DNA of 64,000 bases from Nocardiopsis eucommiae (GTDB lineage: Bacteria; Actinomycetota; Actinomycetes; Streptosporangiales; Streptosporangiaceae), in NCBI GenBank assembly GCA_018388625.1, contig CP074402.1:496001-560000 (forward strand), read 5' to 3'. Within the stretch, counting starts at the first letter, position 1. The number at the start of each line of letters is the position of its first letter. Under the pieces are notes generated by a model that saw only the letters and a program-made list of their open reading frames with translations, did not search any database and was not told the DNA's origin. A program made the position numbers and the translations under genes. Of the stretch, positions 29,073 through 39,232 are shown one piece after another.

Positions 29073-29864
29073 ATGGTTCGGATGCGGGACGGAAGCGCGG
29101 GAGACGCGGACTACGGGGTGATCGCCCGTACGTACACCGACCACCGGAAACCGGAACCGAGGATCGCCGCACTGCTGCACGCAGCCCTCGGCGGGGCCCG
29201 GACGGTGCTCAACGTCGGGGCCGGGGCCGGATCCTACGAACCCTCCGACCGCGACGTCACCCCCGTGGAGCCCTCGGCCAGCATGCGGGCCCGGCGCCCC
29301 GCGCACCTCCCCGCGGCGGTCGACGCCACCGCCGAGTCGCTGCCGTTCCCCGACGGCTCCTTCGACGCCGCCATGACCACCTTCAGCGTTCACCAGTGGT
29401 CCGGCCTCTCCCGGGGCCTGGCCGAGGTCCGGCGGGTGACCACGGGGCCCGTGGCGGTGCTGACCTGCGACCCCGCCCTGGTGCGCGACTTCTGGCTCTA
29501 CGAGTACTGCCCGAAGGTCCTCGACACCGAGGCGAGCCGCTACCCGGCGCCGTCGGCCCTGGCCGAGGGGCTGGGCGGCACGACCACGGTCACCCGGGTG
29601 CCGATCCCCCTCGACTGCTCGGACGGCTTCAACGAGGCCTACTACGGCCGCCCCGAGGCGCTGCTCGACCCCGGGGCCCGGCAGGCCTGTTCGGCGTGGA
29701 GCTTCGTCGACGAGGCGGCCCACTCCCGCTTCCACGAGGACCTGTCCCGCGACCTGCGCGACGGCACGTGGGACGCGCGCCACGGACACCTGCGCGCACT
29801 GCCCGAGTTGCGGGGCTCACTCGTCCTCGTGGTCTCCACCCCCGACGGACCGAACGGGCCCTGA
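29073..29864 (+). CDS. SAM-dependent methyltransferase
   Basis: A class I methyltransferase of 263 residues. Motif I is VLNVGAGAGSYEP, followed by VEPSASM, ESLPFPDGSFDAAMTTFSVH (the aspartate-rich motif of UbiE-like enzymes) and LAEVRRV. Substrate cannot be told from sequence. The ATG at 29073 is preceded by CGGGAGAC. It lies between the subtilase-like gene and grpB-like gene on the same strand. Confidence 0.88.
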   Translation: MVRMRDGSAGDADYGVIARTYTDHRKPEPRIAALLHAALGGARTVLNVGAGAGSYEPSDRDVTPVEPSASMRARRPAHLPAAVDATAESLPFPDGSFDAAMTTFSVHQWSGLSRGLAEVRRVTTGPVAVLTCDPALVRDFWLYEYCPKVLDTEASRYPAPSALAEGLGGTTTVTRVPIPLDCSDGFNEAYYGRPEALLDPGARQACSAWSFVDEAAHSRFHEDLSRDLRDGTWDARHGHLRALPELRGSLVLVVSTPDGPNGP

Positions 29865-29977
29865 CCGTCGCGTACGGTCATGCCGCTCCGACGGTCCGTG
29901 GCGCCCGGATGCGCGTGCATATGTAAGGCACGTCGAAAGCCTTGACGCGGGTACGCCGGACGACAAGGCTTTGTGGA

Positions 29978-30580
29978 ATGTCGCCCCTCGAATCGCCCTC
30001 TCTGCCCTCACGAGGAGACAGGCGGGTCGCCACCGACCCCATGGCACGCAACCTGGTGAACGGTCGCGTGCGCCTCTCCGAACCCGACCCCAAGTGGCCC
30101 TACCTGTTCCGGCAGGAGGAGTCCCGCGTCCGGAGCGCCCTCGGGGACCGCGTGCTCTCCCTGGACCACGTCGGCTCCACCTCGGTGCCGGGTCTGGCCG
30201 CCAAACCCTGCGTGGACCTGCTCATGGTGGTCGCGGACTCCGCCGACGAGCCCGCCTACCTCCCCGACCTGGAGAAGGCGGGATACTCCCTGGTCATCGC
30301 GGAACCCGACTGGTTCGAACACCGTGTCCTCAAGGGCCCCAGCGTCAACCTCAACCTGCACGTCTTCAGCGAGGGGTGCGAGGAGGTCGACCGCATGCGG
30401 CTCTTCCGCGACTACCTCACCGCGGACGCCGGGGCCCGGGAACACTACACCGCCGTCAAGCGCGACCTCTCCGAGCGCACCTGGAAGCGCATCCAGGACT
30501 ACGCCGACGCCAAGTCCGACATCGTCCTGGAACTCCTCGCGGAGGCCGAGGCCTGGAGGGCGCTCTCCCGGAAGGACTGA
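29978..30580 (+). CDS. GrpB/UPF0157 family protein
   Basis: A member of the GrpB-like UPF0157 family, which has a nucleotidyltransferase fold. Conserved text is WPYLFRQEESRVRSALG, LDHVGSTSVPGLAAKPCVDLL (GSTSVPGLxxKPxxD is the family signature), and NLNLHVFSEGCEE. Function is unproven in the family. The start is uncertain: ATG 29978 gives 200 residues, and ATG 30041 is closer to the usual N terminus but has a distant ribosome site. A hairpin terminator and the second MITE copy follow. Confidence 0.85.
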   Translation: MSPLESPSLPSRGDRRVATDPMARNLVNGRVRLSEPDPKWPYLFRQEESRVRSALGDRVLSLDHVGSTSVPGLAAKPCVDLLMVVADSADEPAYLPDLEKAGYSLVIAEPDWFEHRVLKGPSVNLNLHVFSEGCEEVDRMRLFRDYLTADAGAREHYTAVKRDLSERTWKRIQDYADAKSDIVLELLAEAEAWRALSRKD

Positions 30581-30648
30581 CCGAACCCGGCCGGACGACC
30601 GGTGACGAACCGGATGACCGGAGTCCGACCGCCACGCGACCCCGCCGA

Positions 30649-30676
30649 AGGGCGTGTCCAGCACGGGACACGCCCT
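30649..30676 (+). terminator. Terminator after the grpB-like gene
   Basis: AGGGCGTGTCC (30649-30659) pairs with GGACACGCCCT (30666-30676) across a six-base loop, about 70 bases after the stop and just before the MITE copy. Confidence 0.65.
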
Positions 30677-30693
30677 CGCGTCGTTCCGGCGGC

Positions 30694-30984
30694 CTAGGCC
30701 GTGTTTTTGGATCATTCCGCGCTCGCGACCACCAGGCTGCCTCTCGCTGCGCCGATGAAGCTCGGACAGCCAAACCCGGGCGGGCCCCCGCTGTGCGAAG
30801 CTGCGGAGCTTGCGTAGCAGCGCACAGTAGGGGCAGCTTCGCTCCACGGCTTGCGAGGGATTGCCGGGCCCCGCTGTGCGACACTGCGGAGCTTGCGAAG
30901 CAGGGCACAGTAGGGGAGACGGCCGCTCGCATCGATGGCGGCTCCGCCGCCACCGGCGAAAGCATCCACAAAAACACGGCCTAG
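30694..30984. mobile_element. MITE-like inverted-repeat element, copy 2
   Basis: A 283-base element (30698-30980) between two CTAG tetranucleotides. The ends are GCCGTGTTTTTGGAT and the exact inverse of GCCGTGTTTTTGTGGAT. Its outer portions match the copy at 27.06 kb, but it has about 100 extra central bases made of two tandem hairpin units. It encodes no protein. The right CTAG provides the TAG stop of otsA. Together with the terminator, it fills the 400-base gap between grpB and otsA. Confidence 0.78.
30788..30916. repeat. Two 46-base hairpin units inside MITE copy 2
   Basis: Units at 30788-30833 and 30871-30916 are identical at 42 of 46 positions. Each is itself a hairpin, with CTGTGCG near one end pairing with CGCACAG near the other in unit 1 and an inner AGCT/AGCTT arm. 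They are absent from the shorter copy 1, so this is an internal insertion or expansion within the element. Confidence 0.75.
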
Positions 30985-32425
30985 CCGTGCGCGCCCAGGG
31001 CGCGCAGCTGCTCCTGGAACCAGCGGCGCGGCGGCAGCGCCACGGCGGCCTCGGCCAGCCGCTCCCGGCGCTCCTTGCGCTCGCCCTCGGACATCGACAG
31101 CGCCCGGTGCAGCGCCTCGGCGGTCTCCACGGTGTCGTAGGGGTTGACCAGCAGCGCGTCGTCGCCCAGCTCGTCCGCCGCCCCCGCCTCACGCGAGAGC
31201 ACCAGCACCGAGTCGCGCTCGGAGAGCACCGGGCCCTCCTTGGCCACCAGGTTCATGCCGTCCCGGATCGGGTTCACCAGCAGCACGTCGGCCATCTGGA
31301 ACGACGCCAGCGAACGCGGGTAGTCGTCGTTGACCTCCAGCACCAGCGGGGTCCACTCCGGGGTGGCGAACTCCTCGTTGATCTCCTTGGCGGTCCGCAG
31401 CACCGCGTCCGTGTACTCCCGGTACTCGGGTACGTCCCCACGGCTCGGGTAGGCGAACGCCAGGTGGGTGACCCGGCCCCGCCACTCCGGGTGCGCCGTC
31501 AACAGCTCCCGGTACGCCTCCAGCCCGCGCACGATGTTCTTGGACAGCTCGGTGCGGTCCACGCGGACGATCAGCCGGGTGTCGCCCACGGCCTCGCCCA
31601 GCGTGCGCCGGCGGTCCGCCACCGCCGGTTCCGAGGCGCTCTCCCGCAGGTCCTCCTCGTCCGCGCCCAGGGCGTGCACACCCACCTCGACGACCCGGCC
31701 GCCGTACTCCACGGTGCGGCGTTCGAGGTCGACGTCGGCACGGAGGATCTCGGCGCAGCAGCGCAGGAACGCGTCGGCCCAGCGCGGGCTGAGGAACCCC
31801 AGCCGGTCCGCGCCGAGCATCCCCTCCAGCAGTTCCCGCGCCATCTGGGCGGGCAGCATCCGAAAGTACTCGGGCGGGGCCCAGGGGTGTGCGAGAAGTG
31901 CGCGATCCGCAGGTCGGGGCGGCGGGCCCGGAGGATGCGCGGCACCAGGGCCAGGTGGTAGTCCTGCACGGCCACGCGCGCGTTCTCGGCGGCACCGCTG
32001 ACCAGCGCCTCCGCGAAGGCGTTGTTGTAGGCCGCGTAGTCCTCCCACAGGCTCCGGAACTCCGAGCCGAAGGAGGGGCTGTTCGGGGTGTCGTACAGCA
32101 TGTGCTGCACGAACCACAGGGTCGAGTTGGCGACTCCGTTGTAGGCGCCCGCGAAGGTCGTCTCAGGGAGTTCCAGCATGTGGACACGCATGCCGTCGAG
32201 ATCGTGCGCGAGGTCCAGACGGGCCCCCGGCGCCTCGTCGGCGGCCCGACGGTCGGCCTCGGACAGGGCCGCGCACACCCACAGCCCGTCGATCTCGGTG
32301 GCCACGGAGATCATCCCCGAGACCAGCCCGCCGCCGCCCCGACGGTGTGACAGGGAGCCGTCGTCGGCGGTGGAGAAGGAGACCGGGCCCCTGTTGGAGG
32401 CTATGAGGATCTGAGCCTTGTCCAC
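30981..32425 (-). CDS. otsA: Trehalose-6-phosphate synthase, frameshifted
   Basis: OtsA joins a sugar nucleotide (UDP- or GDP-glucose) with glucose-6-phosphate. It begins ILIASNRGPVSF and has RGGGGLVSGM, the glucose-6-phosphate-binding VQDYHLALVP, and the late VNPIRDGMNLVAKE. The frame steps near 31,880 in HTPWAPPEYF, normally a conserved block; adding one C restores 481 residues. The GTG at 32425 has GAGAGGACG upstream. Its stop codon is part of the CTAG flanking the MITE copy. It is divergent from the riboswitch-controlled thrC. Confidence 0.92.
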
Positions 32426-32595
32426 GTGGTCGTCCTCTCGACGAAGGATGGTCCGGGGATCACGCATTCCCCTAGGTCTCGCCTGCGGGCAGCGGCCCCA
32501 AACCCCCTCGGGGTCAACCGTGGACACCGTCACACGGGCGGGCGAGCCGCTCCCGGGTCGCGCCCCACGTGGACGGTGTCGTCTCACCATGCGAG

Positions 32596-32613
32596 CCGGA
32601 TTGTGTAATCCGG
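32596..32613. promoter_or_regulatory. Perfect palindrome in the otsA-thrC divergent region
   Basis: CCGGATT-GTGT-AATCCGG is an 18-base inverted repeat with seven-base arms. It sits between the divergent otsA and thrC genes, about 85 bases ahead of the riboswitch. It could be an operator for a dimeric regulator; no such regulator can be assigned from the window. Confidence 0.4.
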
Positions 32614-32696
32614 ATCACCCGGCGTGGAAAATCGGTCAGCACCTCAGTTACAGTGACGGTGCGTTCTCGGAGAAGAACCGCCACAACTTCATATTG

Positions 32697-32833
32697 CTCA
32701 TCCAGAGGGGTGGAGGGACCGGCCCTGCGAAGCCCCGGCAACCATCTCGACATGTGGAACCGCGATCACCGCGGCCCGTCGAGACAGGTGCCAACTCCGG
32801 CCTGGGGTCAAGGTGGCCACCAGGAAAGATGAG
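32697..32833 (+). promoter_or_regulatory. SAM-I (S-box) riboswitch ahead of thrC
   Basis: The leader contains the S-box core in order: P1 5' strand CTCATC (32697-32702), AGAGGGGTGGAGGGACCGGC, CCTGCGAAGCCCCGGCAACC, then a variable P3 arm, GACAGGTGCCAACTCCGGCC, and the P1 3' strand GATGAG (32828-32833) preceded by AAA. These match the conserved k-turn and ligand-binding segments of the SAM-I class. There is no terminator with a U-tract; the Shine-Dalgarno AGGGGAG begins inside the 3' strand of P1, so control is probably translational. The ligand should be S-adenosylmethionine. Confidence 0.88.
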
Positions 32834-32848
32834 GGGAGACGCCTCGCC

Positions 32849-34107
32849 ATGGCGATTGCCGCCGCTGAACCCACCTCCGTCCGCGCCTTCGGCCCCGGGA
32901 CCGCCCTGTCCTGTCGGGAGTGCGGTGAGCGCTACGACCTCGCCCCGATCTTCGCCTGCCAGTTCTGTTTCGGCCCCCTGGAGATCGCCTACGACTTCGG
33001 GACCGTCACCCGCGAGCAGATCGAGAGCGGCCCCAAGAACATCTGGCGCTACCGCTCCCTCCTCCCGGTCCCCGACAACGTGGCCGACCTGCCCAACATG
33101 AACCCCGGCCTCACCCCCTGGTCAGGGCCGACCGCCTCGCCGCCGAGCTCGGCCTGCGCTCCCTGCACGTCAAGGACGACTCGGCCAACCCCACGCACTC
33201 CTTCAAGGACCGCGTGGTCGCGATCGCCGTCGAGGCCGCCCGCACCTTCGGCTTCACCACCCTCTCCTGCTCCTCCACCGGCAACCTCGCCGGAGCCGTG
33301 GGCGCCGCCGCGGCCCGCGCCGGGTTCGACTCGTGCGTGTTCATCCCGGCCGGTCTGGAGGAGGGCAAGGTCGTGATGGCCGCCGTGTACGGCGGCAAGG
33401 TCGTGGCCATCGACGGCAACTACGACGACGTCAACCGCTTCTGCTCCGAGCTCATCGGGGACGAGGCGGGCGAGAGCTGGGGCTTCACCAACGTCAACCT
33501 GCGGCCGTACTACGCCGAGGGCTCCAAGACGCTGGCCTACGAGATCGCGGAACAGCTCGGCTGGCGCCTGCCCGAGCAGATCGTCATCCCGATCGCGTCC
33601 GGCTCCCAGCTCACCAAGATCGACAAGGGCTTCCGGGAGCTGATCCGGGTGGGGCTGGTCGAGGACCGGCCGTACAAGGTGTTCGGCGCGCAGGCCACCG
33701 GCTGCTCGCCGGTCGCCCGGGCCTGGGCCGACGGGCATGACGTCATCCAGCCGGTCAAGCCGGACACGATCGCCAAGTCGCTGGCGATCGGCAACCCGGC
33801 GGACGGCCCGTACGTGCTGGACATCGCCACCCGGACGGGCGGTGCGATCGAGCACGTGGGCGACGACGAGATCGTGGACGCCATCAAGCTGCTGGCCCGC
33901 ACGGAGGGCATTTTCGCGGAGACCGCGGGCGGCGTGACCACCGGCGTCCTGCGCAAGCTCGTCCGCGAGGGCACGCTCGACCCCGAGGCGGAGACGGTCA
34001 TCGTCAACACGGGTGACGGGCTCAAGACCCTCAACGCCGTCGACTCCGGGGTCACCGCCACCATCAAGCCGTCCCTGGAGGCCTTCAAGGCCGAGGGACT
34101 GGCCTGA
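32849..34107 (+). CDS. thrC: Threonine synthase, frameshifted
   Basis: ThrC converts O-phosphohomoserine to threonine with PLP. The N-terminal zinc-ribbon-like pairs (SCREC and CQFC) mark the long actinobacterial form. The PLP lysine is in PTHSFKDR, and the phosphate loop follows in SSTGNLAGA. Late text is TAGGVTTGVLRKL and VNTGDGLKTL. One base is missing near 33,118 (LTPLVRADRLAAEL restored); the full length is 419 residues. It lies behind a SAM-I riboswitch and 44 bases ahead of the sulfur-carrier gene, with which it probably forms an operon. Confidence 0.93.
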
Positions 34108-34151
34108 AGCGCGTCCCCTCCCACCACCCACGTCCCAGGAGTACGAACACC

Positions 34152-34430
34152 ATGAGCGTCAGCGTCCGCGTGCCCACCATCCTGCGCACCTACACCAACG
34201 ACGTGTCGGAGGTGACCGCCGAGGGCGGCACCCTGGCCGAGGTCCTCGACGACCTGGAGGCCAACCACCCTGGTATCCGCGCCCGCGTGCTGGACGACAA
34301 CGGCAAGGTCCGCCGCTTCGTCAACGTCTACGTCGGTGACGAGGACGTCCGTTTCGAGAAGGGCCTCCAGACCGAGGTCCGTGACGGCCAGCAGATCTCG
34401 ATCATCCCCGCCGTCGCCGGGGGCTGCTGA
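34152..34430 (+). CDS. CysO/MoaD-type sulfur carrier protein ending in GGC
   Basis: A 92-residue ubiquitin-fold sulfur carrier of the ThiS/MoaD/CysO group. The match to mycobacterial CysO is strong in style: VRVPTILRTYT, DLEANHPGI, RRFVNVYVGDEDVRF and IIPAVAGG. CysO donates thiocarboxylate sulfur for cysteine synthesis. The gene product ends GGC rather than GG, so one cysteine follows the diglycine and must be removed, or acts as an encoded CysO-Cys. No Mec-type peptidase or CysM is seen nearby. It shares the thrC message, which ends at a strong terminator. Confidence 0.9.
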   Translation: MSVSVRVPTILRTYTNDVSEVTAEGGTLAEVLDDLEANHPGIRARVLDDNGKVRRFVNVYVGDEDVRFEKGLQTEVRDGQQISIIPAVAGGC

Positions 34431-34440
34431 CCCGAGGCAC

Positions 34441-34486
34441 CACAGGGACGGGGCGGGTGCCGGACGGCACCCGCCCCGTCCCTGTG
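34441..34486 (+). terminator. Strong terminator of the thrC operon
   Basis: A perfect 22-base stem (34441-34462 with 34465-34486) carries a tiny GA loop, eleven bases after the stop. It separates the operon from the CRISPR leader. Confidence 0.85.
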
Positions 34487-34499
34487 CGCGGACCCTCGT

Positions 34500-34677
34500 A
34501 ACCTGGGCGGAGGATTCTTTCGGGGACGAGGGCGGCGAAGTGGAGTGGGACCGACGTCAGGTTCCGTGACTCGGAGGCGAAGCCGTGTGGCGCGTGGGGT
34601 TTTTGTCCTCGGTGTCCAACTTTCGAGAAGTTGGAAAAACAAGCCCTTGCCGTTGGTAAGTTGCCTGTTCAAGAAGT
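34500..34677 (+). promoter_or_regulatory. Probable CRISPR leader
   Basis: The stretch before the first repeat becomes AT-richer toward the array (for example GTTGGAAAAACAAGCCCTTG and CCGTTGGTAAGTTGCC). The degenerate repeats are at the far end, so new spacers should enter on this side and transcription should run rightward. Exact leader limits are not visible. Confidence 0.55.
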
Positions 34678-35378
34678 CTGCTCCCCGCGCACGCGGGGAT
34701 GGTCCCGGTGTCGACCCGCTCGATGTGGTCCGTCGGCTCTGCTCCCCGCGCACGCGGGGATGGTCCCAGTTGACGCATCTTCATTTGGAATACGAAATGC
34801 TGCTCCCCGCGCACGCGGGGATGGTCCCGGCACAGGGGCACCCCGGTAAACGTGGGCGTCTCTGCTCCCCGCGCACGCGGGGATGGTCCCTACAACACCA
34901 CGCTGCTCCGCTCCACCGAGACCTGCTCCCCGCGCACGCGGGGATGGTCCCGGCGCATCCCGCCATGTCACGGCCAAAGCGCGACTGCTCCCCGCGCACG
35001 CGGGGATGGTCCCGAGGATCGGCCCGCGCTCCAAGCGCTGTTCGACTGCTCCCCGCGCACGCGGGGATGGTCCCACTCGCGGGAATCGCTCTTGCGCTCC
35101 GTCTCCCTGCTCCCCGCGCACGCGGGGATGGTCCCCACGGCGACACCTGGGCACCGCCCGGCGTCACCTGCTCCCCGCGCACGCGGGGATGGTCCCCTGC
35201 GGGGCCACCTCGTAGGAGCCGGTGCGGCCTGCTCCCCGCGCACGCGGGGATGGTCCCGGGTTCCACGACACCGGCGTGAAGTGTCTGGTCTGCTCCCTGC
35301 GCACGCGGGGATGGTCCTCGGGCCGTCATCTGCATGAGCCGCTCAGGGGCCTGCTCCCCGCGCTGCGGGGATGGGCCC
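34678..35378 (+). CRISPR. Type I-E-like CRISPR array, 12 repeats and 11 spacers
   Basis: The 29-base repeat begins CTGCTCCCCGCGCACG and ends CGGGGATGGTCCC, with the CCCCGCG/CGCGGGG palindrome typical of subtype I-E. Repeats start at 34678, 34739, 34800, 34862, 34923, 34985, 35046, 35107, 35168, 35229, 35290 and 35351. Spacers are 32 bases, with two of 33. The first ten repeats are identical; the eleventh has two changes and the twelfth is 28 bases with further changes, which marks the old end. No cas genes occur in the window. Spacer targets cannot be told without a search. Confidence 0.97.
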
Positions 35379-35520
35379 TGGTCACGGGGCCGGTGCGTAC
35401 CTGGCCACCAGGTCAACCGGGGGTTCGTTTTCTGTTCGCCGAGCGCTCAAACCGGTGTGGGGTGGGAAGTCCAGCCTGGTCAGGGCTGTTTTCGCAGCTG
35501 GGGAAATCGTGACCACATCG

Positions 35521-35547
35521 TTTGCACTCTCCATGGTCGAGTGCTAA
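35521..35547 (+). promoter_or_regulatory. CIRCE operator 1 overlapping the groEL promoter
   Basis: TTTGCACTC, nine bases, GAGTGCTAA: a CIRCE element with one mismatch in the left arm (consensus TTAGCACTC). A promoter fits across it: TTGCAC (35522-35527), 17 bases, TAAAAG (35545-35550). It is a binding site for the heat-shock repressor HrcA. Confidence 0.8.
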
Positions 35548-35557
35548 AAGGGAGTGG

Positions 35558-35584
35558 TTAGCACTCACCTTTGCCGAGTGCTAA
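35558..35584 (+). promoter_or_regulatory. CIRCE operator 2 (perfect)
   Basis: TTAGCACTC, nine bases, GAGTGCTAA: a perfect CIRCE element 37 bases downstream of the first. HrcA bound here would repress groEL until heat stress. The remainder of the 332-base gap between the array and groEL shows no gene. Confidence 0.95.
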
Positions 35585-37342
<1,758 letters not shown>

Positions 37343-37411
37343 CAGGTCCGTGACACCGGGCGTGAGCCCGTAGGCGCCTGAGGTCCGGATACGCGACCTC
37401 GCCCGCGACGA

Positions 37412-37439
37412 CCGGGCGGTCCCCCAGGGGACCGCCCGG
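37412..37439. terminator. Terminator between groEL and zwf
   Basis: CCGGGCGGTCCCC pairs perfectly with GGGGACCGCCCGG around a two-base loop, followed by TTTCG. It serves groEL and may also stop the convergent zwf. Confidence 0.85.
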
Positions 37440-37474
37440 TTTCGCACGTTCCGGGGCCTGGTGCCCCGTGGGGC

Positions 37475-38894
37475 TCAGCCCGGGGAGCCCCCGGGCGGGC
37501 GGATCGCGTCGGCCAGCGGATGCCAGCCCCGGGGCCCCGGCAGGACCTGCGCCGACTCCGGCCCGTAGGAGCCCCGGGGGTAGGGTTCGGGCTCCGTCGA
37601 CGGGTCCATCAGCGGGTCGACGATCCGCCACGACTCCTCGACCACGTCGAAGCGCACGAACTGCTCGGGACTGCCCACCACGGCGCCGTGGAGCACGTGG
37701 TCGTAGGCCTCGTGCCCCCGCCCCAGCTGGCGTTCCACGTCCGCCCCGAGCACGAGGTTCGCCGCCGACTCGCTCTCCGCGCCGGGTTCGTTGAGCAGCA
37801 TCTCGAAGGTCACCCCGGACCACGGCTCCAGCTGGAACCGGACCAGGTTGGCCGGTCCCGGGTAGAGGTCGGCGGCGGGGCGTCTGAGCTCGGCCACCAC
37901 CTCCCACGAGGTGAGGGGCAGGTGCTTGCCCGACCGCACGTAGAACGGCACGCCCGCCCAGCGAGGGTTGTCCACCCACATGCGCAACGCGAAGAAGGTC
38001 TCCGTGGTGGAGCCGGGCCGTACCCCTCCGTGCCGAGGTAGCCGTCGTAGCGGCCCCGGACGGCGTCCGCCGGTTCGAGGGTGCGCACGGCGCGCAGCAG
38101 ACGCAGCTTCTCGTCCTTGACCACCGAGGCGTCGGTGGAGACCGGCGCGTCCATGGTGAGCAGGGCGAACAGCTGGAGGAGATGGTTCTGGAACACGTCG
38201 CGGACCGCGCCCGCCGCGTCGTAGAAGGAGCCCCGGTCGTCCACCCCGAAGTCCTCGGCCATGGTGATCTGCACGTTGTCCACGAACGCCCGGTTCCACA
38301 CGGGCTCCAGCAGGGTGTTGCCGAACCGGGTCACCGGCAGTCCCCGGACGGGTTCCTCACCGAGGAAGTGGTCGACCAGGTAGAGGCTCTCCGAGGGGAA
38401 GCAGGCCAGGAGCGCCCGGTGGAGTTCGCGGGCCGAGGCGAGGTCGTGGCCGAAGGGCTTCTCCACGACCAACCTGGCGTCGCGGTTGAGCCCGGCGTCC
38501 GCCAACGCGCGGGCCACCATGGTGAACAGCGCCGGAGGGACCGCCAGGTAGTGGGCGGTGTGGGTGCCGTCGGGCAGGACCCCGGCCAGGTCGGCGTAGG
38601 TGCGGGGGTCGTTGAGGTCGCCGGTGACCATGGTCATCCGGTCGGTCAGGTCCCGCATGACGGACTCGTCCACGGGGGTGGACCCGTCGGTCTCCGCGAG
38701 GTGCTCGGCGACCGCCTCGCGGGTCCGGCGCCGCAGCGCGTCGGTGTCCCAGTCCGAGAGGGCCACCCCGACGATCCGGGCGCGCAGCTCCCCCGTTCCA
38801 CCAGGTGGTAGAGGGAGGGGAGGAGGTACTTCCTGGCGAGGTCACCGGTCACCCCGAAGATCACCAGGGTGTCGGCGTTGGGTCCCGTGGTCAT
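37475..38894 (-). CDS. zwf: Glucose-6-phosphate 1-dehydrogenase, frameshifted
   Basis: The first enzyme of the oxidative pentose phosphate pathway, making NADPH. The dinucleotide motif is VIFGVTGDLARKYLLPSLY; the family hallmark is the active-site block YLVDHFLGEEPV, here with F for the usual Y; EKPFGHD and the GKHLPLTS region are conserved. Two one-base breaks, near 38,795 and 38,030, restore to 473 residues. It converges on groEL. No gnd, opcA or tal gene is next to it, unlike the usual actinobacterial cluster, so it may be a second copy. Confidence 0.9.
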
Positions 38895-39232
38895 GCTGTC
38901 CCCTCGTCGGCGGCCGGTGCGCGGGCCGCGCACGTTGGCGGAGGTACCCGGTTCGGGGAGGTGCCGTGCCCAAGGGCGGGCCAAGAATGGGTGACCCGGG
39001 GCGATCCGGGGCGGCGGCGCGAGGGCTCCTCCCCGCGTCCAGGAGCCCTGGGGCGGCGCGGCGGCGCGGGGATCAGTGCGGGTGAGCCACCAGGTGTCGC
39101 ACCCACGCCCAGGACGTCGCACGCGCCGCGGGCCGCCGACCGGCGCACCACTCACAGGGGAGGGCGGTCGTCGTCACTTCTCGGATGCCGTCGGTCGGCG
39201 GTGTGGGTCGCCGCGCCGTGGGCGCCGCCGGT
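38895..39232. other. Intergenic stretch without a recognised feature
   Basis: 338 bases upstream of zwf and downstream of the NUDIX gene, both on the minus strand. It must hold the zwf promoter, but I see no consensus boxes, no conserved RNA and no convincing coding frame; the open frames here are GC-driven. Confidence 0.5.

Noticed and set aside
34545..35512. Several open frames across the CRISPR array, with Arg/Pro/Gly-rich repeats in the translation
   Set aside because: They are translations of the CRISPR repeat; the regular 61-base period with unrelated spacers identifies the array.
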